From assembly GCF_002312805.1 (NCBI RefSeq), contig NZ_NMUA01000018.1, positions 39,687 through 103,686 of the forward strand: a stretch of 64,000 bases of DNA, in the 5' to 3' direction. The notes below the pieces were generated by a model. It worked only from the letters and a program-made list of their open reading frames with translations. It did no database searches and was not told the origin of the DNA. The position numbers were made by a program, and so were the translations under genes. Below are positions 8,310 to 17,418 of this stretch, piece after piece (the stretch's first letter is position 1; every line of letters starts with the position of its first letter). This stretch comes from Sphingobium sp. D43FB (GTDB lineage: Bacteria > Pseudomonadota > Alphaproteobacteria > Sphingomonadales > Sphingomonadaceae).

Positions 8310-9149
8310 CTATCGGCACAGATGCATGAAATCCCGGTCATAGCTTTTGAGGTGCGCGCCGCCATCGACATAGAGCGTCTGCCCGGTCACCGCAGTCGCA
8401 TCGGCCAGATAGAGGACAGCCTGCGCGATCTGGTCGGCCTGCGGCAACCGGCCAAGCGGCATCATCGCTTCCAGCCGGGCCATCTGGTCGGGATCATAAT
8501 CGGGCGTCGCGATGGTCAGCCCCGGCGCGACCGCATTGACCCGCACCTTGGGCGCCAGCGCATTGGCGCTCGTCTGCGTCAGCCCCGCCAGCGCCAGCTT
8601 GGACAGCGTATAGGCCAGTTGGTCGCCATGGGGATGGTCAATCCGCTGGTCGAGAATATTGATGATGCAACGATCGCCCGTGCCGGCCGGAACCGTTGCG
8701 AACGCCTTGGTCAGCATCGCGGGCGCTGCGCAATTGACCGCATAGTGGCGCATCAACTCATCCGCCGTCACCGTGTCGATCCGGTCCTGCCCGAACATCG
8801 CGGCGCTGTTGACCAATATGTCGGGCGGACGACCGAACCGCTCGGCCACCCGCGCGATCAATTCCTCGGCATTTTCGGGGTCGGCGAAATCCACGACGAA
8901 GCCGTCCCACTCGGTGCCCTGCGCCTCCAGCGTCAGCGCCAGGTGGGAATCGAGCCGCGTATCATGGCTGCCATGGATCGCGAGCGAATGGCCGGCCTTG
9001 GCCAATGCCCCGCTTATGATCCCGCCCAGCCGCCGATGCCCGCCCGTGACCAGCGCCAGCCGCTTGGTTGCCAGCGGCAACGCGCCGACCGGCTCTACGG
9101 AAGGCCGCGCGCTGCCCAATGGACGATAGGGACGTTCTTCTTCGCTCAT
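8310..9149 (-). CDS. SDR oxidoreductase, FolM/pteridine reductase-like
   Basis: The 279-residue protein is a classical SDR: cofactor motif ALVTGGHRRLGG near residue 32, NNAG-like LVNSAAMFG near 113, and the YTLSKLAL catalytic Tyr-x-x-x-Lys near 180. The TGxxRRxG cofactor motif, with arginines instead of the usual glycine pattern, is typical of NADPH-dependent pteridine reductases and FolM dihydromonapterin reductase. Its start overlaps the folE stop (ATGA, 9146-9149), so both are made from one message. The neighbour and the motif together support a role in reducing a folate or pterin. The specific substrate is inferred. Confidence 0.75.
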   Translation of the reverse strand: MSEEERPYRPLGSARPSVEPVGALPLATKRLALVTGGHRRLGGIISGALAKAGHSLAIHGSHDTRLDSHLALTLEAQGTEWDGFVVDFADPENAEELIARVAERFGRPPDILVNSAAMFGQDRIDTVTADELMRHYAVNCAAPAMLTKAFATVPAGTGDRCIINILDQRIDHPHGDQLAYTLSKLALAGLTQTSANALAPKVRVNAVAPGLTIATPDYDPDQMARLEAMMPLGRLPQADQIAQAVLYLADATAVTGQTLYVDGGAHLKSYDRDFMHLCR

Positions 9150-9751
9150 GAACCGATGAGCTTCAGCACTTCCTCGCGCGACTTTTCATCGTCGCGGAAC
9201 ACGCCCAGCATCCGGCTCGTCTTCATGATGACGCCCGGCGTGCGAACGCCCCGCCCGGTCATGCAGCCATGCGTCGCCTCGATCACCACGGCCACGCCCT
9301 GGGGTTTCAGATGCTCCCAGATGCAGTTGGCGACTTCGGACGTCAGCCGTTCCTGCACCTGCAAGCGGTTGGCAAAAGCATGCAGCACGCGCGCCAGCTT
9401 GGAAATGCCGACCACATAATCGCCGGGCAGATAGGCGATATGCGCCTTGCCGACGATCGGCGCCATATGATGTTCGCAATGCGACTGGAACGGAATGTCC
9501 TTCAGCAACACGACATCGTCATAGCCGCCCACTTCGTGGAAGATGCGCGAGAGATGATAGGCCGGGTCATCGCCATAGCCCCGGCAATATTCGCGCCACG
9601 CCCGCGCGACCCGCTCCGGCGTTTCCACCAGCCCTTCGCGTTCCGGCATGTCGCCCGACCATCGGATCAACGTGCGGATCGCATCCGCCACTTCGGACGG
9701 AACCGGCTCCTTGCCGTTGCCAACGGTTTCCGCATCGGGATCACATGCCAT
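9146..9751 (-). CDS. folE: GTP cyclohydrolase I
   Basis: It converts GTP to 7,8-dihydroneopterin triphosphate, the first step of folate synthesis. The zinc-binding motif SHCEHHMAPIVGKAHIAYLP is present near residue 90, and the second signature THGCMTGRGVRTPG with its zinc cysteine near 165. Length (about 201) is normal. A GTG at 9763 lies in frame directly after AAGGAG; the ATG at 9751, about 11 nt from that site, is preferred. It heads a two-gene unit with the FolM-like reductase. folK is at 18784, so three folate-related genes are in this stretch. Confidence 0.93.
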   Translation of the reverse strand: MACDPDAETVGNGKEPVPSEVADAIRTLIRWSGDMPEREGLVETPERVARAWREYCRGYGDDPAYHLSRIFHEVGGYDDVVLLKDIPFQSHCEHHMAPIVGKAHIAYLPGDYVVGISKLARVLHAFANRLQVQERLTSEVANCIWEHLKPQGVAVVIEATHGCMTGRGVRTPGVIMKTSRMLGVFRDDEKSREEVLKLIGS

Positions 9752-9907
9752 GAACAGCGCCACTCCTTCTTAATTGCCCCGCATATAAGGATTTGATCCT
9801 GTAATGGCCAGCCCTTTCGGGATGACTGGACATGGTATCGCACGGGTGGCAAATCGGCACCGAACGGGATCGTGAACGAACAATAATGACCTTCAAACAA
9901 TTACCTC

Positions 9908-10516
9908 ATGCGCACTGAACGGATCGCCGCCGTGCTTCTGGCCGCGGGCATGTCGTCCCGCTTCGGCGAAGATGACAAGCTCATGGCCGACCTGCGTGGC
10001 AAGCCCGTCGCAGCGCACACGTTGGAAACCGTCGCCTCCATGGCCTTTGCCGAACTGGTCGCGGTGGTCCGGCCGATCGACGTCGCCCCGGTCCTCCACC
10101 GCAAACTGGATCGACGCGGCTACACTATCATCGTCAATGACCGCCCCGAAGACGGCATTTCGGGCAGTATCGTGCGCGCGGTCGAACATCTCATGCCGAT
10201 CAACAGCGTGCGCGGCATCCTCATCTGCCTCGCCGACATGCCCGACGTGCCGCAAAGCCATTATAACCGCATCTGCCTCGCGGCCGAGGATATCCGCTCG
10301 GTCGTCGCCAGCACCGACGGCTTCTCCTCCTCGCCCCCCGCCTTCATCGGCCGCAAGCATTTCCCCGAATTGCTGCGCCTGCGCGGGGATCAGGGCGCGC
10401 GCGCCTTGCTCAGCCATGGCCTCCAGATCGACACCAGCGTCGGCATCCTGCACGATATCGACACGCCGGAGGATCTGGTGAGCAGCGTGCCGCCAGTACC
10501 CGGCGGATCAACTTGA
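9908..10516 (+). CDS. MobA/MocA-like nucleotidyltransferase
   Basis: The 202-residue protein begins with the nucleotide-binding signature AAVLLAAGMSSRFGEDDKL of the NTP_transf_3 group, and has the metal-binding LADMPDVP near residue 110. Molybdenum cofactor cytidylyl- or guanylyltransferases have this size and motif order. It would transfer a nucleotide from CTP or GTP to the molybdopterin cofactor. No molybdenum enzyme or other moa/mob gene is adjacent, so the assignment rests on the family. Its end overlaps the end of the convergent MFS gene by nine nt. Confidence 0.75.
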   Translation: MRTERIAAVLLAAGMSSRFGEDDKLMADLRGKPVAAHTLETVASMAFAELVAVVRPIDVAPVLHRKLDRRGYTIIVNDRPEDGISGSIVRAVEHLMPINSVRGILICLADMPDVPQSHYNRICLAAEDIRSVVASTDGFSSSPPAFIGRKHFPELLRLRGDQGARALLSHGLQIDTSVGILHDIDTPEDLVSSVPPVPGGST

Positions 10517-12178
10517 TCGGGTCGGGTCGGTCATCGCATCGGCCATCTCGCGTGGATCGGGCGCACGGCTGAGCGGCAGCGATCCGGTCTGCCGTTCCAG
10601 CATCCGATGCACCACCGGCGGCACCGGCCCCGTATGCAAGGCCCAGATGGCATCGCTATTGGCGATGTCGGCGACGGTCCGCCGCTGATTATGCCGCACA
10701 TAATCGAGCCAGGTCGACACATGATAGCGCTCGATCCACAGTTCAGGATCGCTCAAATCCCGCATCAATGACCAGCCATGCGCCCCATCGCGCCGCCTTA
10801 TCCGCCGCCGCTCGCTCATCGCGGTCAGGAACGGCACGACCGATCCGGCCGGAATGCGATATTCGATCGTCACCACCACCGGCCCGCTGCGCGGCTCGAC
10901 CGGCACCGCCGTATCCGGCTCCCGCCACCTATTCTGCAGGTCCAGATTATCGTCGCCAATCTGCGGCAGCGGGCGCATCAGACCGATCAGCGCCGCCACG
11001 AACTGCACCGCCGCCGACGCATAAAGCGCCTCGACCACGCCCTGGCTTTCGGCCAGCCAGCCGAATAGCCAAGCACCGATCGCCATCCCGCCAAAAGCAC
11101 TCATCTGATAGAGCGAAACCGACCGCGCCACCACCCAGCGCGGCGCGGACATCTGCACCGACACGTTGAAGGTCGACAGCGCCGTGACCCAGCCGAACCC
11201 GGCCAGCAGATAGCCAAGCAGCGCCAGCCCCAGCCAACTGCTCATACCGGTGATCGCCGTCCCCAGCGCCAGCATTAGCGCCGCATAGCGCACGATATGT
11301 TCGACCGACAGCCGCGCGCGCAAGTGCCGGGTCGACAAGGCCCCCGTCACCGCCCCCAACCCGAACGCGCCGCTGGTGAGGCCGAAGGTCAGCGCGCCGC
11401 CCCCCAATATGTCGCGCGCCACCAGCGGCATCAGTGCCGACACGGCGCTCGCGCCAATGCCGAACACCGCCGCGCGCAGCAGCACCAACTGGATATTGGG
11501 CGACATCGCGACATACCGAACCCCCGCCCGCATCGCCAACGCCAGCCGCTCGCGCGGCAAGATCTTGGGCGGCAGTTCAGGCTCCCAGCGAGACAGCACT
11601 ACCAGCAGCCCGACATAGCTGACCGCATTGGTCAGGAACGCCGCCGCCGCCCCCGCCGTCGCGACGATGACGCCGCCCAGCGCCGGGCCGACGCTTCGCG
11701 CCAGGTTGAAGCCCATCGAGTTCATTGCCACCGCGCTCGGCAAGATCGCGCGCGGCACCATGTCGCCGACCGCCGCTTGCCAGGCCGGGCCATTGATCGC
11801 CGTGGCGCATCCCAGCGCAAAAGTGAACGCGAGCAGCAGCCAGGGCGTCATCCACCCGGCCCAGGCCGTGACCGCCAGCAACGCCGACACCACCAGCATC
11901 CAGCTCTGGCAGGCGATCATCACCTTGCGCCGGTCCAGATTGTCGGCGACCGCCCCCGCCCACAGCGACAGCAGCATGATCGGCAGCGTCGTTGCCGCAG
12001 GCACCAGCGCAATCAGCATCGGCGACGCCGATAGCGAAATCATCATCCACGCCGCGCCGACCGACTGGATCAGCCCGCCGAAATTGGACGCCAGGCTCGC
12101 CATCCAGATCGCGCGAAAGGTAGGGACGGAGAAGGGCGACGGCGCGGGGGGAGACTCGGCTGGGGACACGCCCCCCAT
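10508..12178 (-). CDS. MFS exporter, MFS_3 (EntS-like) type with soluble C-terminal domain
   Basis: The 556-residue protein has about 12 membrane segments over residues 20-415, with the MFS loop LWAGAVADNLDRRKVMIA after helix 2. It belongs to the MFS_3 branch that includes the enterobactin exporter EntS. The last 120 residues are polar and soluble (VVVTIEYRIPAGSVVPFLTA onward) and resemble the small dimeric alpha/beta barrel domain found fused to this branch. It probably exports a small molecule; the substrate is unknown. It diverges from the thiolase gene. No ribosome site is evident before the ATG. Confidence 0.8.
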   Translation of the reverse strand: MGGVSPAESPPAPSPFSVPTFRAIWMASLASNFGGLIQSVGAAWMMISLSASPMLIALVPAATTLPIMLLSLWAGAVADNLDRRKVMIACQSWMLVVSALLAVTAWAGWMTPWLLLAFTFALGCATAINGPAWQAAVGDMVPRAILPSAVAMNSMGFNLARSVGPALGGVIVATAGAAAAFLTNAVSYVGLLVVLSRWEPELPPKILPRERLALAMRAGVRYVAMSPNIQLVLLRAAVFGIGASAVSALMPLVARDILGGGALTFGLTSGAFGLGAVTGALSTRHLRARLSVEHIVRYAALMLALGTAITGMSSWLGLALLGYLLAGFGWVTALSTFNVSVQMSAPRWVVARSVSLYQMSAFGGMAIGAWLFGWLAESQGVVEALYASAAVQFVAALIGLMRPLPQIGDDNLDLQNRWREPDTAVPVEPRSGPVVVTIEYRIPAGSVVPFLTAMSERRRIRRRDGAHGWSLMRDLSDPELWIERYHVSTWLDYVRHNQRRTVADIANSDAIWALHTGPVPPVVHRMLERQTGSLPLSRAPDPREMADAMTDPTRSS

Positions 12179-12269
12179 GAAGCGGAATTGGACCGCAGCG
12201 TCAAACCCGCAACGGGCGCAAACTGCCGCTACGTCAGGGCCAGTAGGGGCAGAAAAACATATTTCCCGC

Positions 12270-12297
12270 TTGCACTTTACGTAAACGTAAATACATT
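12270..12297 (+). promoter_or_regulatory. Palindromic operator in the thiolase promoter
   Basis: TTTACGT-AA-ACGTAAA (12276-12291) has perfect 7-bp arms. It fills the spacer between TTGCAC (12270-12275) and TACATT (12292-12297). From memory the shape resembles sites of LiuR-type MerR regulators of branched-chain acid and fatty acid breakdown. The regulator gene is not in the window. Confidence 0.5.
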
Positions 12298-12351
12298 CAG
12301 TGCCGGTATCCGATGCGCCCGGCAGGGGCGACCCACGGAGAGGAAAGCCAC

Positions 12352-13560
12352 ATGGAAGCTTATATTTACGACGCCGTCAGGACACCCCGTGGCCGGGGCA
12401 AGCCGGACGGTTCGCTGCACGAAATCACCCCCGTTCAGCTCGCGACGCAAATGCTTGAGGCGATCCGCGATCGCGCCGCGATCGACACCGTCGATGTCGA
12501 CGACGTCATTCTGGGCTGCGTGACGCCGGTCGGTGAACAAGGCGCGGACATTGCCCGCACCGCCGTCCTCAACGCCGACTATGCCCTGACCACGCCAGGC
12601 GTTCAGGTCAACCGCTTCTGCGCCTCCGGCCTTGAAGCCGTAAATATCGCCGCGGCCAAGGTGCTGTCTGGCGAAGCCCTGTTCGCCATCGGCGGCGGCG
12701 TCGAGTCCATGAGCCGCGTGCCGATGGCATCGGATGGCGGCGCGCTCGCCATGGACCCGGCGGTCGCGTACAAAACCTATTTCGCCCCCCAGGGCATCGG
12801 CGCCGACGTCATCGCCACCAAATTCGGCATCAGCCGCGACGATGCCGACGCCTATGCCGTCGAGAGCCAGAAGCGCGCCAAGATGGCGTGGGACGAAGGC
12901 CGTTTCGCCAAGTCGATCGTCCCCGTTCGCGACGTGATGGGCCAGGTCGTCCTCGACCATGACGAACATATGCGTCCCGAAGCGACTATGCAGTCGCTCG
13001 GTGCGCTCAAGCCCGCCTTCACCGCGATGGGTGAGGAAATGCCCGGCTTCGACACCGTCGCCCTGCTCCGCTACCCCGAATTGGAGCGGGTCAACCATAT
13101 CCACCATGCCGGCAACAGCAGCGGCATCGTCGACGGCGCGGCCGCCGTGCTGGTGGGCAACAAGGATATGGGCGACAAATATGGCATCAAACCCCGCGCC
13201 CGCATCCGCGCCATGGCCTCGATCGGCTCTGAACCGCTGATCATGCTGACCGGCCCGGAATTCGTCGCGGGCAAGCTGCTCGCCCGCGCGGGCATGACCA
13301 CCGCCGACATCGACCTGTGGGAACTCAATGAAGCCTTCGCCAGCGTCGTGCTGCGCTATATGCAGGCGATGAAGCTCGACCATGACCAGATCAACGTCAA
13401 TGGCGGCGCAATCGCGATGGGCCATCCGCTGGGCGCGACCGGCGCGATGGTGCTGGGCACTGCGCTCGACGAACTGGAACGATCGGGCAAGGGCACCGCG
13501 CTCATCAACCTGTGCGTTGGCGCGGGCATGGGCACCGGCATCATCATCGAGCGTATTTAA
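12352..13560 (+). CDS. Acetyl-CoA C-acyltransferase (beta-oxidation thiolase)
   Basis: The 402-residue enzyme cleaves 3-ketoacyl-CoA with CoA. Thiolase signatures are complete: the nucleophilic cysteine in [13 protein letters not shown] near residue 90, [16 protein letters not shown] with its histidine near 350, and the C-terminal cysteine in [10 protein letters not shown]. An upstream in-frame ATG at 12313 is rejected because GGAGAGGAAAG lies just ahead of 12352. The next gene is a FadJ-like multifunctional protein, so the two form the trifunctional beta-oxidation set. A REP repeat separates them. Confidence 0.92.
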   Translation: MEAYIYDAVRTPRGRGKPDGSLHEITPVQLATQMLEAIRDRAAIDTVDVDDVILGCVTPVGEQGADIARTAVLNADYALTTPGVQVNRFCASGLEAVNIAAAKVLSGEALFAIGGGVESMSRVPMASDGGALAMDPAVAYKTYFAPQGIGADVIATKFGISRDDADAYAVESQKRAKMAWDEGRFAKSIVPVRDVMGQVVLDHDEHMRPEATMQSLGALKPAFTAMGEEMPGFDTVALLRYPELERVNHIHHAGNSSGIVDGAAAVLVGNKDMGDKYGIKPRARIRAMASIGSEPLIMLTGPEFVAGKLLARAGMTTADIDLWELNEAFASVVLRYMQAMKLDHDQINVNGGAIAMGHPLGATGAMVLGTALDELERSGKGTALINLCVGAGMGTGIIIERI

Positions 13561-13573
13561 GAAACAACAAAAT

Positions 13574-13674
13574 CCGTTCGTGCTGAGTAGGGGCTGAGCG
13601 AAGTCGAAGCCCCGTATCGAAGCACCCTTCGATACGCCATTTCGACAGGCTCAATGGCTACTCAGGACGAACGG
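13574..13674. repeat. REP-like inverted repeat, CCGTTCG/CGAACGG family
   Basis: Opens CCGTTCGTGCTGAGTAGGGG and closes ACTCAGGACGAACGG, with inner CTTCGATACG / CGTATCGAAG arms. It lies between the thiolase and FadJ-like genes and is longer than the 1233-1309 copy. Confidence 0.8.
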
Positions 13675-13696
13675 AGTTGGAAGAGGCAGCATCATC

Positions 13697-15874
13697 ATGC
13701 AGACCATCGCATTCACCACCGACGCCGACGGCATCGCCACGCTGACGATCGACGTTCCCGACCAGTCGATGAACGTCATCGGCCCCGACTTCCTGGCCGA
13801 TCTCGACACCGCCATCACCCGCATCGCGTCCGAGGAAGCGATCAAGGGCGCAGTCATCGCATCGGGCAAGGACAGCGGCTTCATGGCCGGTATGGACCTT
13901 AAATATTTCGGCTCCATGCTCGCGACCAAGGATGGCAGCCGTCCTGCCCCCGCCGCCATCTTCGACCAGGTTTTCATCCTCAACCAGTTGTTCCGTCGCC
14001 TCGAAACCTGCGGCAAGCCGGTAGCCTGCGCGATCGAGGGCACCTGCGTCGGCGGCGGTTTCGAACTCGCGCTCGCCTGCCACCGCCGTTTTGTCGGCGA
14101 CAGCAGCAAAACCCAGCTTGGCCTGCCCGAAATCCTCATCGGCCTCTTCCCCGGCGGCGGCGGTTCGCAGCGTCTGCCGCGCCTGATGGGTGTGCAGGCC
14201 GCCCTCATGTACATGCTGCAGGGCAAGCTGTTCCGCCCCGCCGAAGCCGCCATGCTAAAGGTGGTGGATCAGGTCGTGCCGCAGGGCACGGCAGTCGAGG
14301 CAGCACGCGAATGGGTGAAGGCCAACCCCACCGCCAACACCCAGCCCTGGGACGTCAAGGGCTTCAAATTCCCCGGCGGCGTCGGTCAGTTCAACCCCGG
14401 CTTCGTCCAGACGATGGTCGGCGCGCTGCCCATGACCCTCAAGCAGACCCAGCGCAACATGAACGCGCCGATCGCCCTGCTCTCGGCCGTCTATGAAGGC
14501 GCGCAACTCCCCTTCGACCGCGCAATCCGCATCGAAAGCAAATATTTCGCCAGGGTCGCCGCCGATCCGCAGGCAAGCAACATGATCCGCAGCCTGTTCG
14601 TCAACAAACAGGCTGCCGAACGCGGCGCGCGCCGTCCCAAGGCTGAACCCAAGGTGCCCACCACGAAGCTCGCCATGCTCGGCGCGGGCATGATGGGCGC
14701 TGGCATCGCCACCGTCGCCGCGCAGGCGGGGATGGAGGTCGTGCTGTTCGACCGTGACATCGCCTATGCGGAAAAGGGCAAGGCCCATGTCGAAACGGTG
14801 CTCAAGAAGCGCCTGGGCAAAGGCATGACGCCGGAGAAAGTGGCGGCAACGCTCGCCCGCGTAACCCCCACCGCCGACTATGCCGATCTCGCCGGTGCGG
14901 ACTTCGTGATCGAAGCGGTATTCGAGGATGTAACGATCAAGGCCGAAGTCACCAAACAGGTCGAAGCGGTCCTCGGTCCAGACGTCATCTTCGGCTCCAA
15001 CACTTCCACCCTGCCGATCACCAAGCTGGCGACCGCCTGGTCCAAGCCCGCCAATTTCATCGGCGTCCATTTCTTCTCGCCGGTCGAAAAAATGCCGCTG
15101 GTGGAAATCATCCTCGGCAAAGAAACTGGCCCGGCCGCCATTGCCAAGGCACTCGATTTCGTCGCCCAGATCAAAAAGACGCCGATCGTCGTCAATGACA
15201 GCCGTGGCTTCTACACCTCGCGCTGCTTCGGCACCTATGTACAGGAAGGCGCCGAACTGGTCGCCGAGGGGATCAACCCGGCGCTCATCGAAAATGCCGG
15301 CAAGCAGCTTGGCATGCCGGTCGGCCCGCTCGCGGTCAGCGACGAAGTCTCGATCGAGCTTGGCTATAAAGTCATGACGGCCGCGAAGAAGGAATTGGGC
15401 GACGCCTATGTCGTGCAGCGTTCCGACGACGTCATGACGCAGATGGTCGAACGCGACCGTCTCGGCCGCAAAAATGGCAAGGGCTGGTACGACTATCCCG
15501 AAGGCGGCAAGAAGATGCTGTGGTCGGGCATTGCCGACCTCTTCCCCCGCGCCGACGATCAGCCCGATGTCGAAGCGGTGAAGGAACGCCTCCTCTATCG
15601 CCAGCTTATCGAATGCGCCCGCTGCTATGAGGAAGGCGTGCTGGAAACGCCGGAAGATGGCGACATTGGCGCGATCTTCGGCTGGGGCTTTGCGCCTTAT
15701 ACCGGCGGTCCCTTCGCGCATATGGACACGGTCGGCATCGCCCATGTCGTCGCCGTGCTGGATCGGTTGTGGGCCGCCCATGGCGACCGCTTCGCCGCCA
15801 CCGAACAGTTGCGCGCGATGGCCGCCACCGGCGCGACCTTCTACCAGTCGGTGCCAGACCGCGCGGCGGCATGA
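13697..15874 (+). CDS. Multifunctional 3-hydroxyacyl-CoA dehydrogenase/enoyl-CoA hydratase, FadJ-like
   Basis: The 725-residue protein fuses a crotonase domain (residues about 1-190, with CAIEGTCVGGGFELALAC) to a 3-hydroxyacyl-CoA dehydrogenase. The NAD-binding domain starts near residue 320 (KLAMLGAGMMGAGIATVAAQ) and the dehydrogenase signature NFIGVHFFSPVEKMPLVEII lies near 455. C-terminal helical domains complete it. It performs hydration and oxidation of enoyl-CoA in the cytosol with the thiolase upstream. Length and domain order match FadJ/FadB-like proteins of alphaproteobacteria. A perfect terminator follows 31 nt after the stop. Confidence 0.92.
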   Translation: MQTIAFTTDADGIATLTIDVPDQSMNVIGPDFLADLDTAITRIASEEAIKGAVIASGKDSGFMAGMDLKYFGSMLATKDGSRPAPAAIFDQVFILNQLFRRLETCGKPVACAIEGTCVGGGFELALACHRRFVGDSSKTQLGLPEILIGLFPGGGGSQRLPRLMGVQAALMYMLQGKLFRPAEAAMLKVVDQVVPQGTAVEAAREWVKANPTANTQPWDVKGFKFPGGVGQFNPGFVQTMVGALPMTLKQTQRNMNAPIALLSAVYEGAQLPFDRAIRIESKYFARVAADPQASNMIRSLFVNKQAAERGARRPKAEPKVPTTKLAMLGAGMMGAGIATVAAQAGMEVVLFDRDIAYAEKGKAHVETVLKKRLGKGMTPEKVAATLARVTPTADYADLAGADFVIEAVFEDVTIKAEVTKQVEAVLGPDVIFGSNTSTLPITKLATAWSKPANFIGVHFFSPVEKMPLVEIILGKETGPAAIAKALDFVAQIKKTPIVVNDSRGFYTSRCFGTYVQEGAELVAEGINPALIENAGKQLGMPVGPLAVSDEVSIELGYKVMTAAKKELGDAYVVQRSDDVMTQMVERDRLGRKNGKGWYDYPEGGKKMLWSGIADLFPRADDQPDVEAVKERLLYRQLIECARCYEEGVLETPEDGDIGAIFGWGFAPYTGGPFAHMDTVGIAHVVAVLDRLWAAHGDRFAATEQLRAMAATGATFYQSVPDRAAA

Positions 15875-15904
15875 TCGGACTGTAAATCTTAACGACGCTA
15901 AGCT

Positions 15905-15938
15905 ACGTCTCCCCGGCAGCAGTTGGGGAGACGTTTTT
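15905..15938 (+). terminator. Rho-independent terminator containing the galE ribosome site
   Basis: ACGTCTCCCC (15905-15914), a 10-nt loop, and GGGGAGACGT (15925-15934) form a perfect 10-bp stem followed by TTTTCT. The 3' arm carries GGGGAG, which is also the only Shine-Dalgarno-like sequence before the galE ATG at 15942. Confidence 0.75.
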
Positions 15939-15941
15939 CTT

Positions 15942-16940
15942 ATGCGCGAAAAGCCGACGATATTGGTCACGGGCGGCGCTGGCTATATCGGCAGCCATGC
16001 CGTGCTGGCGCTCAAAGACGCGGGCTATGGCGTCATCGTCATCGACAATCTCGTCACCGGCTTCCGCTGGGCGGTTCCTGACGATGTGCCTTTCGTGCAG
16101 GGCGACATTGCCGACCAGCCGCTCGTTGAAGCGACGCTGCGTGACCATGGCATCACCGCGATCATGCATTTCGCGGGGTCCGTCGTCGTGCCGGAATCGG
16201 TCGAAAACCCGCTCAAATATTATCATAACAACAGCGCCAAGACCCGCGACCTGATCGACAGCGCGGTGCGCGTCGGCGTGCCCCATTTCATCTTTTCCTC
16301 CACCGCCGCCACCTATGGCACGCCGGATGTGGAAGCGGTGCGGGAAGACACCCCGCAACAGCCGATCAATCCCTACGGCATGTCCAAGCTGATGACCGAA
16401 TATATGCTGCGCGACGTCGCGGCCGCGCATCCGATGAACTTCTGCGCGCTGCGCTATTTCAACGTCGCAGGGGCCGATCCGCAGGGGCGCACCGGCCAGT
16501 CGACAGCGGGCGCGACTCATTTGATCAAGGTCGCCGTCGAAGCCGCGCTGGGCAAGCGCGAAAGCGTCGCCATCTTCGGCACCGACTTCGCCACCCCGGA
16601 CGGCACGGGCGTCCGCGACTATATTCATGTCAGCGACCTTGCCGCCGCCCATGTGCTGGCGCTCGAAGCGCTGATGGTGGAGCCGGATCGCAATCATTTG
16701 CTCAATTGCGGCTATGGTCGGGGCTTTTCAGTGCTGGACGTGCTTGATGCCGTCGACCGCGCCACCAACAATCCCATCACGCGCGTCATGGCCCCGCGCC
16801 GGGCGGGCGATCCTGCCGCGCTGATTTCGGACAATCGCGCCATCCTTGCCGCCTTCCCCTGGCAGCCGCGCTATGCCAATCTCGACCTGATCGTCGCCCA
16901 TGCCCTCGCCTGGGAGCGCGCCTTGGAGACTCGCGCATGA
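15942..16940 (+). CDS. galE: UDP-glucose 4-epimerase
   Basis: The 332-residue enzyme interconverts UDP-glucose and UDP-galactose with tightly bound NAD. Visible motifs are ILVTGGAGYIGSHAVLAL at the N-terminus, the catalytic FSSTAATYG serine region near residue 122, and the YGMSKLM tyrosine-lysine pair near 146. RYFNVAGADPQG and GTGVRDYIHVSDLA are classic GalE sequences. The reading frame is open far upstream, but those codons lie inside the preceding fadJ gene; the ATG at 15942 begins the homology. Its ribosome site lies within the terminator stem, so translation of any read-through message may be dampened. Confidence 0.92.
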   Translation: MREKPTILVTGGAGYIGSHAVLALKDAGYGVIVIDNLVTGFRWAVPDDVPFVQGDIADQPLVEATLRDHGITAIMHFAGSVVVPESVENPLKYYHNNSAKTRDLIDSAVRVGVPHFIFSSTAATYGTPDVEAVREDTPQQPINPYGMSKLMTEYMLRDVAAAHPMNFCALRYFNVAGADPQGRTGQSTAGATHLIKVAVEAALGKRESVAIFGTDFATPDGTGVRDYIHVSDLAAAHVLALEALMVEPDRNHLLNCGYGRGFSVLDVLDAVDRATNNPITRVMAPRRAGDPAALISDNRAILAAFPWQPRYANLDLIVAHALAWERALETRA

Positions 16941-17413
16941 GCGAAGCCTCCGTCCGCGCCTTCTTCGCTACCCATGCGCCTGACGTGACGATCATCGATC
17001 AGGGCATCAGCACCGCCACCGTATTGGAAGCCGCCGCCGCGCTTGGCGTCGAACCCGCCCGCATCGCCAAGACCCTGTCGCTGCGCGTCGGCGATACCGT
17101 CGTCCTTGTCTGCACCCGCGGCGACGCGCGCCTCAACAATGGTAAGGCCAAGGCTGCCCTTGGCGCAAAGCCCCGGATGCTGGGCGCGGACGAGGTCGAG
17201 GCGATCACCGGCCATCCGGTCGGCGGCGTCTGCCCGTTCGGCCTGACCGCGCCGCTTGCGATATATTGCGACATATCTTTGCAGGCCTTCGATACCGTCT
17301 TCCCCGCCGCCGGTTCCCGCACCACCTCGGTCGAACTGACGCCCGACCGGCTCGCCGCCTTGACCGGCGGACAATGGATCGACATCTGCACCCTCCCGGA
17401 AACAGGGGATTAA
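16937..17413 (+). CDS. YbaK/ProX-type aminoacyl-tRNA deacylase
   Basis: The 158-residue protein matches the stand-alone YbaK/EbsC editing family, which hydrolyses mischarged tRNA (for example Cys-tRNA-Pro). The conserved lysine is in PARIAKTLSLRVGD near residue 38, and the family motif GHPVGGVCPFGL lies near 93. The protein is full length for the group. Its start overlaps the galE stop as ATGA, and 6-phosphogluconolactonase follows after 5 nt, so the three probably share a message. The exact tRNA substrate is not readable from sequence. Confidence 0.85.
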   Translation: MSEASVRAFFATHAPDVTIIDQGISTATVLEAAAALGVEPARIAKTLSLRVGDTVVLVCTRGDARLNNGKAKAALGAKPRMLGADEVEAITGHPVGGVCPFGLTAPLAIYCDISLQAFDTVFPAAGSRTTSVELTPDRLAALTGGQWIDICTLPETGD

Positions 17414-17418
17414 TTTCC

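Noticed and set aside
14255..15970. 571-codon minus-strand frame opposite the FadJ-like gene
   Set aside because: No recognisable domain and biased composition; the opposite strand carries an unambiguous multifunctional enzyme.
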